Assembly (NCBI GenBank): GCA_947561585.1 | Contig: CANNZV010000434.1 | Coordinates: 124,001-188,000, forward strand | DNA: 64,000 nucleotides | Direction: 5' to 3' | Origin: Caprella mutica | Taxonomy: Eukaryota > Arthropoda > Malacostraca > Amphipoda > Caprellidae | Part shown: piece by piece, positions 11,729 through 22,300 of the stretch | Layout: every line of letters begins with the position of its first letter | Position numbering within the stretch: position 1 is the first letter of the stretch | Position numbers and translations under genes: made by a program | Notes under the pieces: model-generated | What the model saw: only the letters and a program-made list of their open reading frames with translations | Database searches by the model: none | Told to the model about the DNA's origin: nothing

Positions 11729-12212
11729 TTATTTATTATATTTATAGTTACATAATAAGTAAATATAAGAGTGTCATACTTCAGATAAACTAATATTACA
11801 AGCATAAATTAATCCTGAATAGAAAGCAACATTCATGACGTCACACATACATTCTACAAACTTTACGTAAACAGGTCGAAAAAAGTTTGTCTCAAGTTTT
11901 GAATTTGAATCATATGATTGTTTATGCTTTTAAACACATTGGAATTAATTTTATAGTTTAATTAATTAATGGGTGCGCAGTTATTCGCCCCTCTCGCGCG
12001 CAAGAATCGCCCCATCAAGGACAATTTCAATTGCGCACTACTTTCGTCAATAACTCATATTATACAAATGCTAATTTTTTGTTCTTTGGATGGTGTATAA
12101 AAGGCCTTATTGCGGTTCTTCATGTCAAATATTATTCGTCTATCTGCAAAAACTAAGTTGCAAAACCCAAAAGTTTTTAGTGCGCAAGATTCGCCCCTCC
12201 CGACCCTATATG

Positions 12213-14038
12213 ATAAAGATTGGAACAATTTGCTCTCCTCCTTCAAAAAATCAATTTATTGTCATTATGGGCATTAAATGAAGATATCTCTGATTCTCTA
12301 CAAAGTATTTGTTTCATTTAGTTCACATATTAAGATGAATCCACAAACTTGTGTTATTTTATCTTGATTTAATCAACCATTACAATTCTGTAAATTCTAA
12401 AATTATTCAGTAGGTATATAACTGTTTTTTAAATGTTTGTGATCATGGGATTAATTCTGATCATGGGATTAATTGTTATAAAATGAATCTTATTTCTGTA
12501 ATGTTTTAAGGAAATGATTAATATTTGAAATCTTGTCACATTTGTACTGTTTAATAAAACTTGTATATACATATGGTAACTTTTATTGATAGGAAATCCT
12601 TGAATATGAACAATAATGCAAAAAAAAAAAAAAAAATAGAATAACTATTCATAAATGGACTCCTAATGATTGATAGTTATTGTTGAATGATTTTTCACAA
12701 AAAAGATGATATTTATATAAACTGTATATTTAGCAAAGTTTCATTTTATTAATTAACACTATTATACCAATATTAAAGTTAAAATTTCTTAATTCAGAAT
12801 GTAACTATTATCTAGCTATTTTTTGTGCTTTTACTCCATTTCTTTCCTTTCTTAATTGCTGCCATTTATTTTCAACACATGATACTATTAAATTTTGGGA
12901 AAACTATAAATTTTGATGCAATTGTGATTAGGGGATCAAGTTCTCCATGCAGTGATGAGTGTTGAATAACCACTGTGCAGGCAACAGTGAGCTGTGATGT
13001 ATGGCAAGTAATCAGGCATCAGTCTGCTATGTTGTCTCAAGAGGATACCTGTGGAAATAGAAAATGAGATTATAGATTGTGTATTTAATTATATACACAA
13101 AATAAGAAATAATGTTTACTTGACTTTTGATATGAATTTTTTATAGAAAATGAATTGCACAACAATGAGAAAAGTATAAATATATATAGTTAGTTGCAAA
13201 TTTTGAGATTAATTGATAATCAGATGCAGTAACTGAAACAAAACTGCCCCACTTAATAACAATGTAATATAAAATCTGTTTGAATTGCAATTAGTATTTT
13301 TTAAGAATTAGTTGTAGTTGAAATTTATTTCAAATTCACTGGTCTGACTCTGATATTGTTTTAAAACAAGTTACTTCAATTTGGATGTCACTCATCTAAC
13401 TAGGGGATATAATATTTGTTTGTATATAAAATAGCTATGGAAAAATTTACATAGCCTATTTATGAAATTAGTAATTACCACTAAGCTTTTGGCAGATAGT
13501 TTTAGTCTCTCAAAGTAATGAAAACAGGATAAAATCTAACTAAAGATATTGATCAATTCTAATTAATCAGCTTGTATAAGATGTATAATTTATTCTCAAA
13601 AAAACACTTTTTCTCTTTATTTAACATGCAGATATTGATGTAAATAAGCATCTGTTTGCAAAGAATCTTTCAAAAACATCACCAATAATGCACAGTGGTT
13701 AATGGAGGTAAATGGAATAATAATAATAAATAATTTATTTATTATTATTTAATGTATTTAATTTAATGTACATATTTTCAAAATGAAGAACAGAAGGTAA
13801 AGCAGGTAAATTGCGACACAGTAGCTAACTGTGGCATCTAACCACTGTAAACTACAGAACACTAATAAAATTATCAGTTTCAAAACACACATTAAATTGA
13901 AATTGGCTTCAATTTTTAGTAACATTTCAATATAAATTATGCTCAACTACCAGCAGTTTGTAGAGACTTTCTTGAGAGGGTAATTAAAGTAACAATTAGA
14001 AATTAAAGGGCCGCAATTTACCCAGACAGTAAGAAATG
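12213..14038. other. AT-rich non-coding DNA
   Basis: No gene or transposon boundary could be supported. A tandem doublet of GATCATGGGATTAATT occurs near 12440-12475, a poly-A run at about 12619-12635, and simple AT-rich trinucleotide stretches near 13718-13755. The 62-codon frame at 13758-13946 (minus strand) is low-complexity and hydrophobic with no family match. Confidence 0.55.
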
Positions 14039-14242
14039 GTAAAATTGTTTACCAATTTTACAATTTTTGATTTCTAATGTCTTCCTTTATTTTAATAATT
14101 TACAGAGATTTTACTGAGTAAAATCCATGTAAATTATTAAAATAAAGAAAGAAATCAAAGATTGTTTGCACAGAAATAGTAAAAATTTCCCATATTCAAG
14201 TATGAAAAATGAGACGATTTCCTATTTTCTGTGCGAACAATC
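14039..14242. repeat. Cluster of three long hairpins
   Basis: Three adjacent inverted repeats. The first has arms GTAAAATTG (14039-14047) and CAATTTTAC (14053-14061). The second has 20-bp perfect arms at 14085-14104 and 14128-14147, with an inner GATTTTAC/GTAAAATC pair, and its similarity extends outward through TTTGATTTCT. The third has near-perfect 20-bp arms at 14160-14179 and about 14222-14242 (GATTGTTYGCACAGAAA). The structure resembles a foldback MITE, but no target duplication was found. Confidence 0.7.
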
Positions 14243-14604
14243 CATTATTTCGTCCTATATATAAATTAATATAAGACAGAATTTTACTGAGAAGTGAGAA
14301 CAAAAGCAAAATGGAGGATTTATTAATTTTATTGGAGAACACTGAACAGTTTACCAATTCCTGTAGTTTGGGGACTGGGTGTGCTCAGTGCTCCTGTCCT
14401 AGGTTACCTATCTGTCTCGTGTCTGGCAGCATAATAGTAATCTGACTCTGTCATATGTTTCAAACTTTCAGTTTCATATAAAATACTGAGACTAGTCTGT
14501 TGACTCTGTTCTGACTAGAGTGTATCTACAAGACTACAGTCTACAGTAACAAGCCCGTACAGGGTGAAATGTACCTAGGATGTTAGGACTATGAGGCTAT
14601 GACG

Positions 14605-14822
14605 GGTAGGACTATTTACCGAATGGAACCTAATGGAACATGATGGAACCTAATGGAGCGTGATGGAACTTAATGGAGTCCTACCCTTGATCCTACTCAC
14701 CTCTATTCGGGGAAAAATAACTTCCTTCGGTAAATAATCCCAGGACTATTTACCGAATGGAAATTATTTTTAGCCGAATAGAGGTGGGTATAGGACCCCA
14801 TTCGGTATTCCATTAAGTTCCA
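14605..14822. repeat. Foldback/MITE-like inverted repeat
   Basis: The word GGACTATTTACCGAATGGA occurs twice in direct orientation (near 14607 and 14743), and its inverse TCGGTAAATAATCC near 14728. A CACCTCTATTCGG arm near 14700 pairs with CCGAATAGAGGTG near 14775. A short TAATGGA-type tandem of about 20 bp lies at 14625-14670. This is a compact palindromic element, and the GGACTATTTACCG end slightly resembles the GGACTATTCCCCGCC end of the element at 21346-23028. Exact borders are uncertain. Confidence 0.6.
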
Positions 14823-15990
14823 ATGCCGTAGCTTCAAAATTTTAAGCGCCTAAAGCTTTTGAATTACAAGATTTTTAGATCTCTGAACTAATAGAAAATC
14901 CCATTCAAAGTTTGATAATCTGACACGCTGCATACGACTCCTGTGAAGGTTTGCGGGTAACTGAGGGGCATACCTTAGTGTGCATCTGATTAGTGGCACG
15001 TTAGATACCAGATATAGCGAGATAATTAATTATTACGAATTATAATTGGCTGAGAGTTGGTTTTTAGAGTACATATTGACTTCCTACCCCCCGGTCCCCT
15101 TTCTCCCTCTCCCCAGGGGGTTAGAGTAATATGAGAGCTCTGATATTTTGCACACACTAATAGAAGGTTAAAAAGCAACTATTTACAATATAATTTTTTT
15201 TCTTTAATTTTGCCAACTTGTCTTTCAATAACATCACATTGCAGAGTCTGTAGTGTGGTGCAGAGTCTGCGCTGTCTGTTTAAACTGAGAGAAATAATCT
15301 TTATTTTCTCAATAAAAAAATATCAAATACAATATTTAAGAATAAGAAGGTAAATAAAAAAGATTGTGTGTTCGTATCAAGAATATCGTACTGGTTTTTG
15401 CAAAATATTTTGATAACTTGTCAGATTTTTTACCCTTTACTCACGCGAGGTTAGATTTTAACTGGCATCAGTTTTTGCACTACTGGATGTTATAAATTTT
15501 TTATATAATTACTATTAAATAGTTATTATTTTAACTTAAATAAATCTTTTTGTATTATTATGAAGAGAAATCATTTTTATGAAATATTGAAGACTTCTGA
15601 GGATATCGTTGAAATTTTTCATTAAATTAATGTTATTAATAGTGTTTTTTTATATTTATAAAAGTTTAGTTCTAAAAGATACTAATATATATTATAGGTC
15701 TACCTGTGCAGATAGATCAATAATAGCTTTAGTTGAATCAAATAAATCATTTCAATGTTTACACAATATAATAATTAGAAAAATGATGACTAATAATGTG
15801 AACCATAGCCATTTTAGCCCAATTGCTAGATAAGGGTTTTAACCCTCTACTGCCCTATAGTACTCTCGCCTGCCTAGTGTTACTAGTTACTGAGTATTAC
15901 AGGTAACACCAGGTATTTACCGTGAGAGTAACCAAATCACCAACATGTGGTGAGTTCTCACCAACAATTTAGAGGCTAACTTAACAACAT
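14823..15990. other. Non-coding DNA upstream of the LRR gene
   Basis: No coding or element signal was recognised. There is a C/T-rich stretch at about 15085-15120. The 74-codon frame at 15609-15833 is AT-rich with no recognised domain. I see nothing else I can support. Confidence 0.5.
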
Positions 15991-15996
15991 ACCCTG

Positions 15997-16165
15997 TGAC
16001 GTCATCAACACACATCTGAGTGTTTAAAAATAGCACAAAACAGACTAAAGTACTTTTTTCTACGTTATAAATATAGATTAAATACATTCAGTTTAATTAT
16101 TACTCGGTGCTAATTACTACTCCTTTAATTATTTACCTGCTCACAGTTTGGTGTTTATGACGTCA
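15997..16165. promoter_or_regulatory. Two palindromic CRE sites upstream of LRR gene
   Basis: Perfect TGACGTCA palindromes, the ATF/CREB consensus, occur at 15997-16004 and 16158-16165, about 350 and 190 bp before the LRR start codon. A TATAAATA at 16066-16073 and a TCAGTT initiator-like word at 16088-16093 lie between them, with spacing a little short of the usual 30 bp. In such AT-rich DNA the TATA could be chance; two 8-bp CREs in 170 bp are less expected. Function is inferred. Confidence 0.35.
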
Positions 16166-16348
16166 CACATTATATTGTCTGTACTACAAACAGTTGTAGT
16201 CTTATTTTGAAAGTGTCAGTGACAGTGTATGTACAGAGATACACTGTAAGGTAATTGGTATCTAGATACGCAATAGACACTCCAATAACTTTATTCTCTT
16301 TACAAATAGTGTAAAGAATCACTTTCTTAGTTTTTTCTCATCTTCAAA

Positions 16349-19300
16349 ATGGATAGGAAGGTAAGTTGGGAAAAATATATTCAATTGAACTCCTTATTTA
16401 CTTTTTTTAGATCAAAGAATTGTAATTTTTCGATAACGCGTGAATTACCTTAGAACTGTGGCAATTTTATTTTCAAAATAGGCAAATTGTTTACATTAAT
16501 AATTTTATTATTCTTAATAATAGATTTAGAAAAGGAAGAGAATTCAGAATGATAATTTTTGAACACTAAATTTTCTCTCATTTTCATCTTTTAATTAGTT
16601 TCATAATTTACCATTTAGGTTATTGTGGGGAGTGTTTTGCTGGTGCTGGTGTGCCAAGCATTTGGACAGAGCTGCCCCTGCACCCTGTCCAACTCAACCC
16701 GGTACCCAGGAACCTTCAAATGGGACTGTACCAAGAAAGGACTCGTGGACTTCCCTTCAACCTGCTTCTCTCAGGTAATGATCGGTAATGGGGAAAACAC
16801 CCCTTCAATAACAGGCGGAAGGATTTTAAACCCCTCTCTCTTTTCAGCAAGGTTCTGACGTATCAGAACTAATTCTATCATACAATGGCATAGAGACGGT
16901 ACGTTCTACTTCGCTAATTGACGTCACAGATCTACGCGTTCTATTCATGGATAACAATGCCATCAGCTTTGTGGATAGAACGGCGTTCGAGTTCCTGAGG
17001 AAATTGGAAATTCTGAACGTGAACCACAACCTATTGCTTCAATTTGACGAGGGTGAGTATAGCTGAACATATGTACTTATAGTGGTATAGTAAATTTAAA
17101 AAAGCATATGAAATAAATGAATATGTTTCTATTTCATTTAGGATAAGTTACAAATCAACGGAGATTTCCCTGTGAGAAAAAGTATTTAATTTCACATTTT
17201 GACTGTTTTTTTATTAATTATTATAGCCACCAGCTTCTACTCAGACATCAAAATGACACCAATGGTACGCTCTTTAGAGTTATAATTACGTCACTATTAC
17301 TAAAATAACTTATTTGATATAAAATATAGTATGCACTGTACTGTGTGTTATGTATGTACTGCGAAATTGACTTCAGTTGCTGATACTCCGTGATTTTCAT
17401 CGTCTCTGACGTATTCATGTACCGTATAAATAACAGTGAAAATAACATAATGACACAGTTTTTGAAATATTTAGTTTTGTATCATTTTTGATCAAGTGGG
17501 CCTCTGGAGCCAGGGTGAACAATCGCTGCTGTGTCACATTTAGCGTGACAATAGCAACATCACTTATAGGAATATTAACTATTTATTTGTGTGAACCAAG
17601 ATGTGACGCAACAGCGCATGTATTTCTCTCGATCTTTAGATTTCCGCATGGCAATAAATGTTATAAAACCAAATAAACATAAAACATATTGCATTGATTT
17701 TACATAATTACGTCTTAGAAAATTAAAGCACGGATTTACAGCAACTCAAGTCAAGTTTCAAAGTATAAATCTATATTCCGACTGGAATAAGCCTCTCAGG
17801 CACTCTGAGCGTTCCAGAGTTAAAAACGCTCAGTACACTCTCGAAATTGCGCAATTTTGTAAATTGTGCGAAACATAAACACTATACAATAACGTGGAAC
17901 AAGTATTAAAATACCGTATATAATTATAAAATGTTATTTTTACATCAAATAAATCGATTGATATAATAGAAATTTAACATATATTAACATATAGCTACGA
18001 TTTATTGAACATTTCTTGAAATAGGAAGTGAAATAATTATTTAGACAGATGCAGGAAGAATAGTTAATATTCAAATTGGCCTCTTTCGACACTAATTACT
18101 GTTGTTAGACTATTTCTGTAGTTTTAGAATCTTTTCCTATTGGCAAGGTTTGATGGCGTGTTTCTCTTATCTGTCTGTTCAAAATTCACCTTAAATTTCC
18201 AATGGGATTCAAATCTGGTAAATGACCGAGCCAATTCAAACATGAAATCCCATATCTTTGAACATTTCTGAGTTGCACTCGCTGTATGATTTGGATGCAT
18301 GTCCCACTAGAACTGTCAATCATCAGAGAATCACACTTTAACCACAGTCTGTCGCAGGTTATTGTCCGAAATATCTTTTTATTTGGTTTCAATTATTCTT
18401 CCGTCGATTATTTCTATTATTTATTATTGTTGTTCTCTTGAAAACAGTCCCATAGCATCCACCTCCACCATTCTTCACAGTAAGGATGGTGTTCTTCATG
18501 TTTAAGCAAAACAATCGAGGCATCAGACTTGCCCTACATAATTATTGCAAAATGCTCGATTTTGGAAGGATATGACGATAATACATTATCGTAGAAAACT
18601 AACACCCCCATTTATATATTTTAAGGGATGACCGGTATATTCCACCATAAGTATATTCCACCCCTTTACGTGTTAGGTTTTTTAGTTATTAATATTAGTC
18701 ATTTATTAATATTATATGTAATTCTAGGTAACTTGCATTTTCACTGTAGCAAATTAAACCCTTCGCTGGTTAATCACAAGTTTTAAATTTTTCACAACAC
18801 ATGTGACAAAACAATAGAAAGAAAGGTTGTGTGAACGCATTTATCAGTTGAGGTATTTAGATTTTCAATCTCTCAAGCCGATTTTTACAACAGCGATATT
18901 AATTGTAAGATGATATCACATTCTATTACTTGTTATATTTATTTTATTTTGAATTTGATATTTTAACTCCTTGTGAAAGTGGTGGGTTTTGACCGAAGGA
19001 TTTTTTTTAACTAGGAAGTTTTTGATGGGGAGGGGGAATTAGTGCACATGCAGGGTTTCAAGACTGGGAGATTATTGCCTTTTCTACATTGAGAGATTTT
19101 GATCACGGGGAATTTGATCCTATAATCCCTAACAGCAACTTTTAAGCAAAGAGCTAAAAAACTGAATGGGTTGTCTCTGCCAGTCAACCCCTTCCACACC
19201 TCTTTCAAACATTGTTGTAAATGTAAAGCCCCGTTTACATTGAGGCTCTTTTGCACACTCTGAGTGTTGAAACAAGGGGCAAACGCGCAGTTGAGGGGCA

Positions 19301-22300
19301 AATCAGCATGCAACTCTAGGCTCACTTCAACACTCACCTTGGCCATTCTTTTCGACACTCTGAGTGACACTCACTGTGGCTCAGTCAGTCCATTGATGCA
19401 CCAGGGGGAGGTTGTTAACATCGAAGCTCCTGCAAAATGGATGGCAACGAGTAGAGCTGCTGTTGAACAGCTAATTAATCTATATAGGACTCACGAATGC
19501 CTTAGGAAATCATAAAATAAAGCATAGAAATTTAAGATAGAGAGCAATAATGACATTAAACAAAATATATTATTATCCCAACCTATAACAAAGAGCATTG
19601 TGTTTTTATATATGTATAAATCCATCACACTCAAAAATTTTATTTTATAAAATTCAAAATTTTCGGAAAACTCAATATTTTCCCAAAAATAAAAAATTTC
19701 CCAAAACTCAATTTTTCCAAAACAAAATTTTCCCACAACACAAAATTTTCCCATAACACAAAATTTTCCCATAACACAAAATTTTCCAAAAACTCAAAAT
19801 TTTCCGAATAGATAGGTACAGAAGATTTTCCGAAAACTCAATATTTTCCGAAAACTGAAAATTCATAGAATTAAAATTCAATTTCCATTAAAAAATAGTT
19901 ATTTTTATTAGGTAGAGAGGGAGAAGATGTAAAAACTGAAATTCAAACTATACGGAACTAACGCCGTAATAAAGTCAACGAATCGAAAAAATTTTATGAA
20001 GCAGATGAAATTTATGTACCATAGCTTTGGTGCTATAAATTATTTCATGTTGTTACACTAGGGGCACTGCCGCTTTGCCTAGTGTAACAACATTTCTCGC
20101 CATCGAATCTGAATACCAACTAAGAACTCTCGCACCGTCTCAATCTGCCCGCCAAACGCTTTTCAAATGTGAACAGTCAAGACTCTTTTTGAGTGTGCAC
20201 TTGCCCGTGGATGTGAGCTTCCAATGTGAGTGTCAATGTTAACGGGGCTTAAGAGCACATGTGCAGTTTCATGTTAAAAAGGAATTAAGATTAACTTTTT
20301 CAACACGTAAACTTTGAAATAAACTACCATAAAAAGAATATCAGTGTTTTTATTATGATAAAATTTCATATGACTTGAGCTACCTCTAAATATTGTCTAA
20401 ATGTCTCAGGATATCGTCTGAGTTATTTTTTCATCGGTACAAATTATTTAACAAATGGCCATCTAAAAATAAAATCTTTGAGTTTTTATTGTCACCCAAA
20501 TGAGCATTGTCACTGGGGTGGAATATACCTAGAACCATTTTAAGGCATACTCTAGTCTTGATTCTAGGTGGACATTCTTCAGGAGTCTTACGAGAACAGC
20601 CTGTTTTTTGACTCTCTCGGTGGAATTTGGTACTGGTGGTCCTTTTCCTGATGCTTGTACATATTGCTTTGGAGGCTTATTATTAATTCTCTTGGGTGAC
20701 CAACGAATCATTCTGAACTGTTTGCATGAGCTTTTTCATGTTCCTACTCCTTTTTTGAGATGTTCCTGACCTTGGCTTTATTTTTGTATATAAATATTAT
20801 TTTTGTTCTGTCCAAATATTTGTTTTACGTCACTGTATTTGTACCAACACGTTGTCAAGAAGTTAAAGAGTTTATACGTATCACCATTATAATAGTATAT
20901 TTTCTTTACAGGTATTTTCGATGGTTTGGTGATGTTAAACTACATCACAACTATCGGAACTAACTTACTGTCGATACCTGATCTTACGGGTCTGACTGAC
21001 CTACAATGGCTAGATTTTCGGAGCAGTAAACTGACCAGTCTACCTGTAACTGGTCTATTTGACCCAATGGTAAGATAACTGGTCTCTTTGACCCACAGAT
21101 AAAAAAAAATTCAGCAATCATTTATTCAGTCAAATCTACCCCTTAATAATTAATGTATGATTAATGTTCTCATTGTTTTCAGCTCAACTCCACCATCGTG
21201 TTCAATGTTCACGGCAATGAGATCACTGACGTCGCAGCCACTACCCTACTAGAAATACCAGACGGATCTACAGTAACATTCGACTCTGATGTAAGTGAAA
21301 TGAAGTAATTAGGCTAAGTTACGAGATACAGAATGGTTCCACATACCTGCAGGTGGGCACTAGGACTTTCCCCCGCCGGTCTATTATCTGCCTGGACTAT
21401 TCCCCGCCGGACTTTTTCCCGCCGAATAAAATAATAGTATTTTGGGCTATTAATTTATCATTTCGATATATCATACCATTTATCAATGGAAGACACATTT
21501 CATTAACAGACTTACACATTAATACAGTCTTATTTTAAGCTTTGATTTTTATATATGTCCATGTTGGTCGTTTTTATTTTAAGACTGTACCTTCGTGCAT
21601 GTAATTAAGATATGCTACAAAGTTCAAACATTCTGGCAATTCTAAGGGAATGCCAAATGTCGCAATTTAGTCTAAGAAGCTACGATTAATTCAGCTTATT
21701 CCAGTTCTAAAGTTATACATTTCGTGAATTTATTATTTTCATTCCCAGCTATTATAACAAATGGTGATCTCTTTACTTCTCGTTGAAATATTTACTTTTC
21801 CAGCACGTAAACAAATAGTCAGTCATCTGTAGGAGGACGCAGGAACTAAATCGAATTTATGAAATATGATATATATATCGCTTATTATATTTTTTTAAGC
21901 CGTTTATTTCTACAAGAATGCTTTATTCTTACTAAGTGATCGTTCTACATTAATATTATGAAAACAAAAATTGACTGAACTGCCCCTTTAACAAATGCAC
22001 TATCTGATATTGTTGATCTTCCAAAATTTGGAGGTAAATTTATTTGTTCTTTTTTGTTAAATTTTTAATCTGCTTTGCTATTTAGATATTGTTGATCTTC
22101 AGCATATATACTTTTCCGGTACAATCAATTTAATTGCATTAATTTTGACAATTATTAACCTTACTATTTATTTTTTTATTACTCTTAATATTGGCCTCTT
22201 TTTATTGTGTCCTAAGCCTGTGATTTATAATTTTGTGTTTTATAATTTTGTGTTTTATAATTCTGTGGTTGACCCCCGAAGCGACCTGATGAGTCCTCTG

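Larger units (their letters stand above)
4017..12212. mobile_element. Large TIR-bounded DNA element (8.2 kb, nested)
   Basis: A perfect inverted pair of at least 20 bp marks the ends: TAGGGTCGGGAGGGGCGAAT at 4021-4040 and its reverse complement at 12189-12208; similarity continues to about 28 bp. The flanks are TATG on both sides (4017-4020 and 12209-12212), which fits a 4-bp target duplication, although TA alone is also compatible. Subterminal copies of a GTGCGCAA...TTCGCCCC motif lie near 4060, 4395-4455, 11970-12045 and 12180, in both orientations, as transposase-binding sites often do. No transposase could be identified inside. The interior is a 24-bp minisatellite, a CR1/L2-like retrotransposon, a TTAA MITE, a Tc1-like relic and a Helitron-like segment. 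The superfamily is unknown. Two independent copies of the same TIR in inverted orientation remain possible. Confidence 0.55.
18634..20529. mobile_element. TIR element (GGTATATTCCACC ends) in LRR intron 3
   Basis: GGTATATTCCACC at 18634-18646, with a second copy TATATTCCACCCC at 18653-18665, is inverted as GGGGTGGAATATACC at 20515-20529. The element would be 1.9 kb. A minus-strand frame of 60 codons just outside the right end (20529-20711) has no recognised domain. A second TIR element (19224-20252) is nested within. The superfamily is not determined. Confidence 0.5.

Noticed and set aside
16066..16093. Core promoter (TATAAATA plus TCAGTT) as the mapped start of the LRR gene
   Set aside because: The spacing is about 24 bp and such words are frequent in this AT-rich DNA, so it is only mentioned with the CREs.
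19264..19515. ORF of 83 codons in LRR intron 3, and the antisense 119-codon ORF
   Set aside because: Both run across the TIR of a nested element; there is no domain and no splice support.
20529..20711. 60-codon minus-strand ORF beside a TIR as a transposase N-terminus
   Set aside because: Basic composition suggested it, but no helix-turn-helix or zinc-finger motif could be found.
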